Origin: Chitinophaga sp. LS1
GTDB lineage: Bacteria > Bacteroidota > Bacteroidia > Chitinophagales > Chitinophagaceae
Direction: 5' to 3'
DNA: 64,000 nt
Assembly: GCF_034274695.1 (NCBI RefSeq)
Contig: NZ_CP128362.1
Span: 7,380,501 to 7,444,500, forward strand
Shown one piece after another: positions 53,501-61,324 of the stretch. Both the position numbers and the translations under genes were made by a program. Under the pieces are notes generated by a model. The model did not search any database. It saw nothing but the letters and a program-made list of their open reading frames with translations, and was not told where the DNA came from. Each line of letters begins with the position of its first letter. Position 1 is the first letter of the stretch.

Positions 53501-54280
53501 CAGGCATCAAACGACGGCCCTCTCACCTGTCTAAAAACAAACGTGATCATCACCGGGACCTCCTCCACAAACGGAACTACCTTCAGATGGACAGGGCCTA
53601 ACAACTTTGTCGCCACCACCGCATCCGCCATTGTAACTGCATCAGGCACTTATACCCTGTCAGTTACCAATCCGGACAACGGCTGCGTAGCCACCACCAA
53701 TACACCTGTTATAAGTAACACCACTCTACCGACTGCCGTTATCCTGCCACCAGCGACAAATCCTGATCCACTATCAGTAGACCTCCTGAGTGCACAAAGC
53801 GTTTCCAATGCCAACTACCAATGGTCATTAGTCTCCTCCGATAACAGCTGGTTGATACTCGACGGCGCTCAAACAGCCACCGTCCTCTATCAATCAGGCA
53901 ATCCAGATATCAGTGGCATATTTACTTTACTGGTTACCGACAAATCCAATGGATGCCAGAATACCGCCACATACACATTGAACACTGTTTCCGCTGCTTT
54001 GCAACAAACAGCCGCTTCGCTTGAATACAACGCATATCCAAATCCATTTACTGATCAATTATCCATTACTTTCAAATCACCTGTAAATGGAAAAATATCA
54101 GTTGAGATCTACAGTAATATGCAGGGTAACAGAGAAAGCCTCCTGTTCAACGAATATGTAAAAGCAGGTGAAGTGCATAAAATAACATACAGATCAATTA
54201 GCCTCCCCGCCGGCCTGCACTATTGTGTTATCCGCGCGAATGGTAAAGTTTACACTAAAAAACTAATCCTTATCAGATAA
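44516..54280 (+). CDS. Giant repeat adhesin with type A T9SS sorting domain
   Basis: 3254 residues from the ATG at 44516 (a GTG at 44495 would add seven). Signal MQKHFMLFLSVIFLLAGTPLF. Domains: residues ~25-175 and two later segments look like secreted beta-sandwich (cleaved-adhesin/jelly-roll) units (TSDNGTTAWT / EYADYLRFYYKLNG; NGSTAWTIVSTG / DDYMRVYYKLNG), separated by PKD/Ig-like domains of the type SYSWTGPNGFTSTLQNPTVS. From ~902 to ~2904 there are 28 tandem 72-residue Ig-like repeats. After three more Ig-like domains, residues ~3170-3254 form the type IX type A sorting domain (LEYNAYPNPFTDQLSITF... SLPAGLHYCVIRANGKVYTK). Exported through T9SS and anchored to the surface; function is probably adhesion. 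Confidence 0.9.
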   Translation: MQKHFMLFLSVIFLLAGTPLFATPECPIISGTFSGANGTTVDNSATGWYLDASKVLSTGYFAVKSNRLHAEELGGEGVWYSKVFSTAGYTDWQVAVKVTAEGDLNSTEYVKVYYKINGGAETLLDQRTGNFGTLDFTSATLNGSTVQLVVRIYNYNNGGSQTSKYYIEQYRVFKEKGPCAGTGITVTATAGNSGVLTCSAPSLTLAATSSASSTTYSWTGPNSFTSTSQNPTVSTAGTYTVTGTSSAGTGTATVVVTENKVAPDLSAAGGSLACATSVTLSASSAVANATYAWTGPNGFTSSSQKPTVSVAGSYTVTVTNPANGCTTSQTVQVTAGNGATTTWEENFTLSNGTNSDNGTTAWTVTSPSGSVFSVNNNEFKISGIGTTGEGVWTSGSIAMAGKTSVTVSGAVRSSVSTGAVMNDTGEYADYLRFYYKLNGGSEVLFYEKTSAINNHSTTNTTFSVSIPTGNTLQIVVRARATGTDEFYYFDNVKIAAVDPAVTLATAVSGPVTCSSNAQITVTASGTVSSYSWTGPNGFTSTLQNPTVSAAGVYTVTGTLPSGCTVSATATVTENKVAPDLDAMGAVIGCMSSVVISASSTVANVAYAWTGPGGFTSSLQQPTVSVAGTYTVSVTNPANGCSTSKSVVVASSSTTPTVFWLEDFTLANGTTSDNGSTAWTIVSTGTGTTSVQNNEYKVSYTGAGETTWSSGVVDISGKSNVVISALLRSETASVNDAFETDDYMRVYYKLNGGAEVLVYEDYAGIGNTTTGTASVTVTSAGVNGSTLQVIIRARNSDPTERYFFDNVSLTGASTFSYPTAVATVADSLTCIKTSVVLTGSSSTAGVTYKWDGPNGYTSSSQNPTVSAAGDYILTVTNASTGCVGKDTVTVRQNVSKPGLVVSAPATLNCATTSVNLTASSNGTITWNGYNAGVNPIAVTAAGKYYVTAKGTNGCTTTDSVTVTQDVTKPTLAITTPATLTCATTSVNLTASSNGTITWNGYSAGTNPIAVNTPGKYYVTTKATNGCTTTDSVTVTQDVTKPTLAITTPATFTCATTSINLTATSNGTITWNGYNAGVNPIAVTAPGKYYVTAKGTNGCTRTDSVTVTQDISKPTLTVTAPATLTCATTSVNITATSNGTITWNGYNAGVNPIAVTSPGKYYVTSKATNGCTTTDSVTVTQDVTKPTLTVTAPATLTCTTTSVNITASSNGTITWNGYSAGTNPIAITAPGKYYVTAKGANGCTTTDSVTVTQDVTKPTLAITTPATLTCATTSINLTATSNGTITWNGYSAGTNPIAVTTPGKYYVTAKATNGCTTTDSVTVTQDITKPTMTVTAPATLTCATTSVNLTASSNSTITWNGYNAGVNPIAVTSPGKYYVTAKATNGCTTTDSVTVTQDVTKPTLTVTAPATLTCTTTSVNITASSNGTITWNGYSAGTNPIAITAPGKYYVTAKGANGCTRTDSVTVTQDVTKPTLTVTAPATLNCATTSVNLTATSNGTITWNGYSAGTNPIAMTTPGKYYVTAKGTNGCTTTDSITVTQDITKPTLTVTAPATLNCATTSINLTASSNATITWNGYNAGVNPIAVTSPGKYYVTAKGSNGCTTTDSVTVTQDVTKPTLAITTPATLNCATTSVNLTASSNGTITWNGYSAGTNPIAVNTPGKYYVTTKATNGCTTTDSVTVTQDITKPNLTVTAPATLTCATTSVNLTATSNGTITWNGYSAGVNPIAVTAPGKYYVTAKATNGCTTTDSVTVTQDVTKPTLTVTAPATLNCATTSINLTASSNATITWNGYNAGVNPIAVTSPGKYYVTAKGSNGCTTSDSVTVTQDVTKPTLTVTAPATLTCATTSVNLTATSNGTITWNGYSAGTNPIAVTTQGKYYVTAKGTNGCTTTDSITVTQDITKPTLTVTAPATLNCATTSVNITATSNGTITWNGYNAGVNPIAVTAPGKYYVTAKGTNGCTTTDSVTVTQDVTKPTLTVTAPSTLTCATTSVNITASSNGTITWNGYSAGTNPIAITAPGKYYVTAKGTNGCTTSDSVTVTQDITKPTLAITIPATLTCATTSINLTATSNGTITWNGYNAGVNPIAVTAPGKYYVTAKGTNGCTTTDSVTVTQDISKPTLAVAAPATLTCATTSINLTASSNATITWNGYSAGTNPIAITAPGKYYVTAKATNGCTTTDSVTVTQDITKPTLAITTPATLTCATTSVNLTATSNGTITWNGYSASTNPIVVTTPGKYYVTAKGTNGCTTTDSVTVTQDITKPTLAITTPATLTCATTSVNLTASSNGTITWNGYNAGVNPIAVTAPGKYYVTAKATNGCTTTDSVTVTQDINKPTLTVTAPATLTCATTSVNLTASSNGTITWNGYSAGVNPIAVTTPGKYYVTAKATNGCTTTDSVTVTQDINKPTLAITTPATLTCATTSVNLTASSNGTITWNGYNAGVNPIAVTAPGKYYVTAKATNGCTTTDSVTVIQDITKPTLAITTPATLTCATTSVNLTASSNGTITWNGYNAGVNPIAVTTPGKYYVTAKATNGCTSTDSVTVTQDITKPILTVTAPATLTCATTSVNLTASSNGTITWNGYNVGVNPIAVTTPGKYYVTAKGTNGCTTTDSVTVTQDVTKPTLAVTAPATLTCATTSVNLTASSNGTITWNGYSASTNPIAVTTPGKYYVTAKATNGCTSTDSVTVTQDITKPTLAITTPATLTCATTSVNLTASSNGTITWNGYSAGTNPIAVTTPGKYYVTAKATNGCTSTDSVTVTQDINKPTLTVTAPATLTCATTSVNLTASSNGTITWNGYSAGVNPIAVTAPGKYYVTAKGTNGCTTTDSVTVTQDITKPTLTLTAPAILTCATTSVNLTASSNGTITWTGYNTGSNPIAVTTPGKYYVTARGTNGCTTSDSLTVQQNISPAANVQASNNGPLTCTKTTVQITGSSTSSDVTYKWSGPSNYTATTAQANVTTAGTYTLVVTNTQNGCTATTNTPVTQNITPPANIQASNDGPLTCLKTNVIITGTSSTNGTTFRWTGPNNFVATTASAIVTASGTYTLSVTNPDNGCVATTNTPVISNTTLPTAVILPPATNPDPLSVDLLSAQSVSNANYQWSLVSSDNSWLILDGAQTATVLYQSGNPDISGIFTLLVTDKSNGCQNTATYTLNTVSAALQQTAASLEYNAYPNPFTDQLSITFKSPVNGKISVEIYSNMQGNRESLLFNEYVKAGEVHKITYRSISLPAGLHYCVIRANGKVYTKKLILIR
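47216..53232 (+). repeat. 216-bp tandem repeat x28 (72 residues each) inside the giant adhesin
   Basis: Each unit codes for CATTSVNLTASSNGTITWNG, then YSAGTNPIAVTTPGKYYVTA, then KATNGCTTTDSVTVTQDVTK and PTLTVTAPATL. Two Cys per unit, at its start and in NGC, allow one disulphide. I count 28 copies. Units differ at a few shared variable sites (NAGV/SAGT/SAST; TAP/TTP/TSP/NTP; KGTNG/KATNG/KGSNG; TVTAP/AITTP), with blocks of neighbouring units shared (4-5 equal 7-8, 10 equals 13, 9 equals 14). Confidence 0.95.
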
Positions 54281-54287
54281 AACCTAT

Positions 54288-54360
54288 GAGCCTGTATCTA
54301 AAATTGAAGTCAATCCAAAAGGTTAAAATTTTTGGGGGTATTTCAAAAAGATACAGGCTC
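54288..54360. terminator. Long inverted repeat after the giant adhesin
   Basis: GAGCCTGTATCT (54288-54299) and its perfect complement (54349-54360), followed by TTTCT, separated by a 49-base AT-rich loop. It starts 7 bases after the stop codon. Confidence 0.6.
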
Positions 54361-54404
54361 TTTCTATTACGGATCATTATAGGAAAAGGTATCGCGTGAA
54401 CAAC

Positions 54405-54695
54405 TTCTACCGACATCATTCTATGCTGGTCCACTATAGAAACAACTGTCGCACTAACAAATGCTAAGGACAGAATTCTATACCAGATAATTTTAGAATA
54501 AGTGCCAGACCAATAACAACTACCGACATCATTCTATACTGGTCCACGATAGAAACAAATGTCGCACTAACAGATGCTAAGGACAGAATTCTATACCAGA
54601 TCATTTTAGAATAGGTGCCAGGCTAATAACAACTACCGACATCATTCTATACTGGTCCACGATAGAAACAACTGTCGCACTAACAAATTCTAAGG
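54405..54695. repeat. 113-bp tandem repeat (about 2.6 copies) between the two adhesin genes
   Basis: The marker CTACCGACATCATTCTAT occurs at 54407, 54520 and 54633 (period 113). Units also share GGTCCAC, ATAGAAACAA, TGTCGCACTAACA, AAGGACAGAATTCTATACC and CATTTTAGAATA. No ORF; the array ends 50 bases before the start of the next gene. Confidence 0.88.
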
Positions 54696-54746
54696 ACGTC
54701 TTTTTATGTATGACACATCCCCTTTACTCAACTAAATCCCTGGAAA

Positions 54747-57700
54747 ATGAAACGTACCCTTCTATTATTATTCCTATGCCTCCTCTCTGTCAGCTGGATG
54801 TACAAACCCACCCAACGTGCAGATGTAATCGCCATGGATGAATTAGTAAGAGCAGAAGAAGGTGGCCCCAACGGCATCATCTCCTTCCACCTGCTAAACG
54901 GAACAACAGCACCCAGCGATATCACCATCACCTACTCCGTCAATGCCACCGTATCAGATCCGGCCACCAACGGCGTAGACTACACCACCCTCTCTGGTAC
55001 CATTATCCTCAAAGCCGGTTATTCAGAAGCACAACTGATCATTGACGTCAATGACGACCTCCTGATCGAAGGAGACGAAAGCATTGAAATCGGTCTGCTC
55101 TCCGCAACTGATGCCGACGGCATCAGTTATCTCGGTACACAAAGAACCTTAACCGCTAAACTGATCGATAACGACAACCGCCTGGCCATTACCAAAACTA
55201 CCGATGGTAAAGAACTCGGCAACGGAAACGCCAGCAATGGTGAATTTAAAATCAGCCTTCCGGGAACACTTACTTTTAATGAAGACATCCTGGTGAAATA
55301 TACCATTGACGGCGCCAGCTCTGCCACCGGAGGCGCCGGGACTAGCTTCGACTACAATAACACCAGTATGACAGGCGAAATCAAGCTACCTGCTAATACT
55401 AACAGCATAGCACTCCCTGTCCATGTAAATGACGATAACATCGTTGAACCCACCGAAACCGTCCAGGTGACCCTGCAATCCACAAGCCTCTCCTCTTCAG
55501 GAGCAATGACTTTCTCTGCCAGCTCCTCCGCTGTTGTAAATATTGAAGATGACGATGTTAACATCCCTATCGGTATTCAGTCTACCACAAACGGTAAAGA
55601 ACCCGGTGGCACCGGCAATGATGGTAGCTTCTCCATCGGATGGCCCAATGGCACTTATACTACAGGCTTTGTGCTCGTGAGATTCACCATTACCGGCACC
55701 GCCACTAACGGAACAGATTATACAACTATCACCCTTACTAAAAATATTCCCGCAGGTACCAGCAATGTTCCAATTGCTGTAACTGTTAAAGACGATAACC
55801 TGATCGAAGGTCCGGAAACCGTTATCCTCACTATCACTGCATTCTCTGTAGGCACAGGCGTACCAGCTCTCACCACAGGTACCAGCGTAGGCACTGTTAC
55901 CATCGCTGATGATGATTTCATGGCTTCGCAACAATGGAAGTCAGCCAGCTATACAGGAACAGCAGTAAAGGCTGGTGACGTGATTACTTATTCCCTTCAC
56001 GTGCGCAATACCGGGAATGTGGTGTTGAATAATGTAAAGATCACAGATACGGTTCCGGCTCATACTGTTTTTAAAAATGCAGATGAAAGTATATCTCCTG
56101 ATGCGGTTGGCAAACTGACATGGACTATTCCTGCTATCGCCGTCGGCTCTACCATCACACGAAACTTTGCTGTAACTGTGGCAAATGATCTGACCGGCGT
56201 CACCAATATTACCAATACCGGCAATGTTGATAACGGCGATGGTACAGGCAATCATCCTACTACCCCACCAGATCCATTAAATCCTAATGAGCCGCAATCC
56301 AATCCGGATCCTAACGATCCTTCTACCGATGTTCCCGTTGATAATGGTGGTAAACAATCTGTGAGCTGGAAAAGTACTGACTTCACAGGCATCGCCAAAC
56401 CCGGCGACGAAATCGTTTATCATATTCATGTACGTAATACAGGACATGTGGCATTGACTAATGTGATCGTTACCGATGCCATTCCTGCCTATACCGAATT
56501 CGTAAGTGCAGATGAAAGCATTACTCCCGTGAGTGGTAAACTGACCTGGACCATTACTGATATTCCTGTCGGCGCCGCAGATGTGATCAGAAGTTTTACA
56601 GTGCGTGTAGTAAATGACCTGACAGGTGCTACCAGCATTACAAATACCGCTGGTGTAGATGATGGCGATGGCAGTGGCGAACATCCGACTGTACCTCCGG
56701 ATCCTTCCAATAATGATCATCCAAAATCCAATCCTGATCCTAACGATCCCTCTGTCGATATTCCGATAGACAATGCAAAAAAATCTCTCAACTGGAAAAG
56801 CGCTGCTTATACCGGAACTGGCTCAGGAGGCATGGTGAAGACGAATGATGAAATCACTTATACTATACACGTCAGGAATACTGGAAATGTCGCATTGAAC
56901 AATGTGATCATCACCGATACAATACCGGCATATACTGTATTTGTAAGTGCCGATGAAGGCATTACTCCCGTGAATGGTAAACTAACATGGACCATCACTG
57001 ATATTCCCGTTGGCACTGCGGATGTGACCAGAAGTTTTAAAGTGAAAGTGGCACAGGACCTCACGAATGCCGGGTACATCACCAACACTGGATATGTAGA
57101 TAACGGCGATGGCTCAGGCGATCATCCGACTACGCCATCCACCACAGGTAATCCGAATGAACCTATGACGAACCCGGATCCAAATGATCCATCCACTGAA
57201 ATTCCTGTAGATAATGGCAAACAATCCCTGAACTGGAAAAGCGCCACCTACACACCTACCGGACCTAAAGGCGGTGTGACTACCGGTGATGAAGTTACTT
57301 ACACCATTCACATCCGCAACAATGGAAGTATTAAACTCGTCAATGTAAAAATTACGGACACGATTCCTGCCTACACCGATTTTGTCAGCGCAGATGAAAA
57401 TATTCAACCCGTTAATGATGTACTGATCTGGACCATTCCGGAAATAGCCGTGGGTGCACCCGATGTGACGAGAAGCTTTAAGGTAAAAGTAACTACCGAT
57501 CTTACAGGTGCCACCTTTATCACCAATACTGCTGCCGTGGACAATGGCAATGGCAAAGGAGATCAGCCAACGATTCCTGCTGATCCCGGAGACAATGATA
57601 ATCCGGCTACTAATCCGCCACCGGGACCGTCTACGAACATCTCTGTAGACACGGTGGTAAACTGGGTCACCTGGAAAGTAGCCACTCCTGCCAGTAAAAA

Positions 57701-58337
57701 AGATAAAGTAATGCCTGCTGAAGAACTCACCTATCAGATCTACATCAGAAACACGGGTAATACCGCCATTGAAAATATCAAAATAACGGATGCCGTTCCT
57801 CAGTATACTACCTACATCAGCGCTACTGCTAATGGTACCTATAGTGAAAGCGATAATGCTGTAGCCTGGAATATTCCTGCTATCCCTGTAGGCAGCACAG
57901 CAGAAGTATCTATGATTGTTAAAACGATTGATAATCTCGACAGCATTCCCGTCATTACCAATACCGCTACCGTTACGGATAGTACCAACTCAAAACCAAC
58001 GGCAGGCTGCGATCCGGCAGTAGATGGCTGCAGCGGGGATCCCGGCACTAATATCGAAACAACCCCGGGAAAAACAATATTGTCTTTTGCCAATGCCATG
58101 AGTCCGAACGGAGATGGTAAGAATGATTTCTTTGTGATCAAAGGACTGGAAAAATACCCACCCGCTCCCCTATTCGTGTTCAACCGCTGGGGCGATATGG
58201 TTTTCCAGTCAAAAGCATATCACAATGAATGGGATGGTGCCGGATTAAGCGAAGGCGTATACTACTATAAACTGGATGTAGACGAAGGCGATGGAATAAA
58301 ACAATATACAGGATGGGTCATCTTAAAAAGAAAATGA
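54747..58337 (+). CDS. Calx-beta / DUF11 adhesin with type B (CHU_C) T9SS sorting domain
   Basis: 1196 residues. After a short signal (MKRTLLLLFLCLLSVSWMY) come three Calx-beta domains (about 30-130, 145-265, 275-390; repeated DDxxIEGxExxxxxL pattern, calcium-binding), then five DUF11/isopeptide-like repeats beginning near 395, 535, 677, 824 and 970 (YTIHVRNTGNVALNNVIITD; TIPAYTVFVSADE), and a gliding-motility-associated C-terminal domain from ~1110 (FANAMSPNGDGKNDFFVIKG; FNRWGDMVFQSKAYHNEWDG; YYKLDVDEGD). The last domain is the type B T9SS signal, which usually depends on a partner PorP/SprF protein; that partner overlaps the gene's stop. Linker segments rich in PDPNDPS separate the DUF11 units. 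Confidence 0.92.
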   Translation: MKRTLLLLFLCLLSVSWMYKPTQRADVIAMDELVRAEEGGPNGIISFHLLNGTTAPSDITITYSVNATVSDPATNGVDYTTLSGTIILKAGYSEAQLIIDVNDDLLIEGDESIEIGLLSATDADGISYLGTQRTLTAKLIDNDNRLAITKTTDGKELGNGNASNGEFKISLPGTLTFNEDILVKYTIDGASSATGGAGTSFDYNNTSMTGEIKLPANTNSIALPVHVNDDNIVEPTETVQVTLQSTSLSSSGAMTFSASSSAVVNIEDDDVNIPIGIQSTTNGKEPGGTGNDGSFSIGWPNGTYTTGFVLVRFTITGTATNGTDYTTITLTKNIPAGTSNVPIAVTVKDDNLIEGPETVILTITAFSVGTGVPALTTGTSVGTVTIADDDFMASQQWKSASYTGTAVKAGDVITYSLHVRNTGNVVLNNVKITDTVPAHTVFKNADESISPDAVGKLTWTIPAIAVGSTITRNFAVTVANDLTGVTNITNTGNVDNGDGTGNHPTTPPDPLNPNEPQSNPDPNDPSTDVPVDNGGKQSVSWKSTDFTGIAKPGDEIVYHIHVRNTGHVALTNVIVTDAIPAYTEFVSADESITPVSGKLTWTITDIPVGAADVIRSFTVRVVNDLTGATSITNTAGVDDGDGSGEHPTVPPDPSNNDHPKSNPDPNDPSVDIPIDNAKKSLNWKSAAYTGTGSGGMVKTNDEITYTIHVRNTGNVALNNVIITDTIPAYTVFVSADEGITPVNGKLTWTITDIPVGTADVTRSFKVKVAQDLTNAGYITNTGYVDNGDGSGDHPTTPSTTGNPNEPMTNPDPNDPSTEIPVDNGKQSLNWKSATYTPTGPKGGVTTGDEVTYTIHIRNNGSIKLVNVKITDTIPAYTDFVSADENIQPVNDVLIWTIPEIAVGAPDVTRSFKVKVTTDLTGATFITNTAAVDNGNGKGDQPTIPADPGDNDNPATNPPPGPSTNISVDTVVNWVTWKVATPASKKDKVMPAEELTYQIYIRNTGNTAIENIKITDAVPQYTTYISATANGTYSESDNAVAWNIPAIPVGSTAEVSMIVKTIDNLDSIPVITNTATVTDSTNSKPTAGCDPAVDGCSGDPGTNIETTPGKTILSFANAMSPNGDGKNDFFVIKGLEKYPPAPLFVFNRWGDMVFQSKAYHNEWDGAGLSEGVYYYKLDVDEGDGIKQYTGWVILKRK

Positions 58338-59329
58338 TCATGCGTACACTGATAGTTTTTTTATTGTTAACAGGGGCGTTGCAATCAACTGCACAGCAGA
58401 ATGTGCAGTTCAGTCAATACATTTTCAATGGCCTCAGTGTGAATCCTGCATATGCAGGATATAAAAATGCGTGGTACCTGAACACGATCTACAGACAACA
58501 ATGGACGGGGTTACCCGGTGCGCCGCGAACGGCAGGCGTGTCATTTGATGGCCCGTTACGTCATGATAAAGACAAGGCAGGAATGGGTCTGGGTGTACAG
58601 TTAATGGCTGATATGTCAGGGCCACAACAGGCATATTCTCTTTATGCCTCCTACTCTTACCAGATTCCGCTGAATGCGAATCGCACACAACACCTGAGTT
58701 TCGGTCTGGGTGTTGGCGTGGCTCAATATCATCTGGATGGTGAAAGTCTTCAGTACTTTGATGCGGAAGACCCCACCTTCCCGGGTGGAGGTGTCAATGC
58801 CCTTACTCCTGATGCCCGCTTTGGTATTTATTATCATTCTCCTTCCTTTTTTATCAGTGTGTCTGCATTGGATCTCTTTAGCCAATACCTCACTGCTGAC
58901 TATAAATGGAAAGGATATAATTATGAAAATATCCGGAAGACAACGCACCTCTACCTGTCAACCGGTTGTATGCTTTCTTTGTCAGAACAGTTGCAGCTAA
59001 AGCCGTCAGTCATGGTCAAAGATGATCTGAAAGGTCCGACAAATATAGATTTCAATGCTATGCTGCTAATCGATCGTGTATTTTGGATAGGCGGTTCTTA
59101 TCGTACTGCATTGCCGGTATGGCGTAAAGATCTGCCGACGGGTCTGGAGGCGAAAAATGCTGCCAGTGCACTTGTTGAATTTTATATTTCTGACAACTAC
59201 AGGATCGGGTATGCATATGATCTGAATCTGAATGAGCTGGCCGATGCACAGGGAGGCTCGCATGAAATCTCGATAGGTATTTTATTCCGTCCTAAAAGGT
59301 ACAGTGTATCAAGTCCACGGTATTTTTAA
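58334..59329 (+). CDS. PorP/SprF-family type IX secretion membrane protein
   Basis: 331 residues from the ATG at 58334, which overlaps the stop of the adhesin gene (ATGA); a second ATG at 58340 also fits. Signal MIMRTLIVFLLLTGALQSTA, then QQNVQFSQYIFNGLSVNPAYAGYKNAW, the standard family opening. The rest is a 14-strand-like beta-barrel (GVSFDGPL; SFGLGVGVAQYHLDG; PDARFGIYYHSPSFFISVSA; FWIGGSYRTALPVWRK) ending EISIGILFRPKR. PorP/SprF proteins sit in the outer membrane and receive type B cargo such as the adhesin just upstream. Confidence 0.92.
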   Translation: MIMRTLIVFLLLTGALQSTAQQNVQFSQYIFNGLSVNPAYAGYKNAWYLNTIYRQQWTGLPGAPRTAGVSFDGPLRHDKDKAGMGLGVQLMADMSGPQQAYSLYASYSYQIPLNANRTQHLSFGLGVGVAQYHLDGESLQYFDAEDPTFPGGGVNALTPDARFGIYYHSPSFFISVSALDLFSQYLTADYKWKGYNYENIRKTTHLYLSTGCMLSLSEQLQLKPSVMVKDDLKGPTNIDFNAMLLIDRVFWIGGSYRTALPVWRKDLPTGLEAKNAASALVEFYISDNYRIGYAYDLNLNELADAQGGSHEISIGILFRPKRYSVSSPRYF

Positions 59330-59340
59330 AATCAGAAAAG

Positions 59341-61173
59341 ATGTTGCGTAAACTTATAGTATTGCTGTTTATCCCTTTATTCAGTTATGGGCAGGAAGAT
59401 AAAAGCCTGATAGAACTGGGGGACGAAGCATTTGCAAGACAGGAATATGCAGATGCGGCCAAATTGTATGGTCAGTTAGCTGACAGGAAAGGGAAAAAGG
59501 CACCATTGGTCTTACTGGACAAAACAGCAAATTGTTATGTAGCAATGGCGAGGTTTGAAGAAGCGGGTTATTGGTATTTCAGGATGTTGCAGCATCCCGG
59601 TTGTTCTTCGGCAGTAAATATGTTGTATGGGGAAACACTGATGAATATGGAACATTACGACTCTGCTAAAAAATACATTGCATTGTATACTACATCGAAT
59701 ACAGATAGTATGCAATGGAAGAACAGACTATTGGCAGGTTGTGATAGTGGGGTGCTCTGGAAGAAAAGTTCGCACTTCATGGCATTAGAGAATATTAAGG
59801 AACTGAGCACGCCTGGTGCTGATTGGATCAGTGGTGTGGTAAAAGATGGATTGCTGCTGGTTTCTAACGGATACCGGAAAATGTTGCTGACTACAGGGTC
59901 AGAGCGTCATCCTGAGATTGATCCACGGGTAGATCAGCCATATTTCAAACCATATGTATTTAAACAATATCAGAAAGGAAGTAATGCCAATACTTACCTG
60001 GAAGAAGTGCTGCCGAAACTACTGGGGAAATTACCATATCATGTAGGTCCGGTATGTTTTAATAACAGGGAGGATACTGTCTATGTGACCTTAAATGCAG
60101 ATGTGTTTCACAAAACGAAAAAGGGGCCGATAAACGGGCAGCGTTTAATGTCGCTGTTCTGGGCTTTTAAGAAAGGTGATACATGGTCTGCACTTGCACC
60201 TGTTACTGAATTAAATGCACCGGGCAGTTATACGGGTAATGTCGTAATTAGTGGTCAGATACTTTACCTTGTATCAGACAGACCGGGGGGAGTGGGGAAG
60301 ACAGATATATGGTATAGTGAGCGGAAGGCAAATGGAACGTGGGGGATGCCAAGGAACTGTGGGAATGTTATCAATACATCATCAGAAGAGACCTTTCCTA
60401 CTGTCAATGAACCGGGGGTGCTTTATTTTTCAAGTAAAGGACATATTGGAATTGGTGGTTTTGATATTTTCCGTGCAGTGGGCAGTGGTGATGAATGGAG
60501 TGAACCCGTGAACCTGAAAATGCCTTTTAATTCAGGTGGTGATGATCTGGGGTTTATTATGAAGGACAATTACTATGAAGGTTATTTTGCGTCGAACAGG
60601 AATGGAGGGAATGGAGGGGATGATGTTTATCATTTTATGGATACGCATGTGACAGAGAAATTGGAGAATAAGCCGGAGGTGGCGGTGCCGAAGATGGTTG
60701 TGCCAGAGCAGGGTGTACCAGAGGTGATTGTTCCAGAGATGACTGTTCCGGAGCTGGCAAAGGTGGAGCCCCCTTCATCTACGCGTAAAACACTTAGTGG
60801 GGAAGATAGTGCTGTTATTGATAAACTTGAGCACATGTGCTTTTATTATGATTATAACAGTGCGATCCTGCTGACTAGTTCAAGAGAACTGCTGGACAGG
60901 GTAGCGAATGTGCTCAGGAATTATCCGCAATGGAAATTGATGGTACGGTCTTATACGGATAGTAGGGGGAGCAATGATTATAATATGGATCTGTCGGCTT
61001 TGAGATGTTATGCTGTGATAGATTACCTGATTAAAAGTGGGGTATCGCCAAAGAATCTTTATTATGAAAATCTTGGGGAACAGGAGCTGGTAAATCCGTG
61101 TGCGGATGGGGTGCCTTGTGGGGAGGAAGAGCATAGGAAAAACAGGCGGTCGACGTTGAAGGTGTATTATTGA
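59341..61173 (+). CDS. PorE-like protein: TPR, PD40/WD40-like and OmpA domains
   Basis: 610 residues, signal MLRKLIVLLFIPLFSYGQ. Order: TPR-like helices (~20-110; DEAFARQEYADAAKLYGQLA), PD40/WD40-like beta-propeller (~130-430; SGQILYLVSDRPGGVGKTDI, GVLYFSSKGHIGIGGFDIFR, GYFASNRNGGNGGDDVY), a linker of VP-E repeats (VPKMVVPEQGVPEVIVPEMT), and an OmpA-C peptidoglycan-binding domain (~495-610; FYYDYNSAILLTSSRELLDR; RSYTDSRGSNDYNMDLSALR). This is the composition of PorE, which links the T9SS complex to the cell wall. Spacing of 11 bases to PorP supports one operon for adhesin export. Confidence 0.9.
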   Translation: MLRKLIVLLFIPLFSYGQEDKSLIELGDEAFARQEYADAAKLYGQLADRKGKKAPLVLLDKTANCYVAMARFEEAGYWYFRMLQHPGCSSAVNMLYGETLMNMEHYDSAKKYIALYTTSNTDSMQWKNRLLAGCDSGVLWKKSSHFMALENIKELSTPGADWISGVVKDGLLLVSNGYRKMLLTTGSERHPEIDPRVDQPYFKPYVFKQYQKGSNANTYLEEVLPKLLGKLPYHVGPVCFNNREDTVYVTLNADVFHKTKKGPINGQRLMSLFWAFKKGDTWSALAPVTELNAPGSYTGNVVISGQILYLVSDRPGGVGKTDIWYSERKANGTWGMPRNCGNVINTSSEETFPTVNEPGVLYFSSKGHIGIGGFDIFRAVGSGDEWSEPVNLKMPFNSGGDDLGFIMKDNYYEGYFASNRNGGNGGDDVYHFMDTHVTEKLENKPEVAVPKMVVPEQGVPEVIVPEMTVPELAKVEPPSSTRKTLSGEDSAVIDKLEHMCFYYDYNSAILLTSSRELLDRVANVLRNYPQWKLMVRSYTDSRGSNDYNMDLSALRCYAVIDYLIKSGVSPKNLYYENLGEQELVNPCADGVPCGEEEHRKNRRSTLKVYY

Positions 61174-61176
61174 AGT

Positions 61177-61216
61177 TTAACACAAAAGAGGAAGCAAGCT
61201 TCCTCTTTTGTGTTAA
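61177..61216. terminator. Strong bidirectional terminator
   Basis: Perfect 19-base arms (TTAACACAAAAGAGGAAGC and complement) with a two-base loop, directly after the PorE-like gene. Suits the adhesin/T9SS transcript and any convergent transcript. Confidence 0.85.
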
Positions 61217-61324
61217 ATAGCGACATAGTTACAGGAAACCGTTATAATCAATTAGCCCGGTGGCGATTACTTTTATTGTGTCTTTTTTACAACCGGCCAA
61301 AATGATAATGAGTGGTGATGTTTA

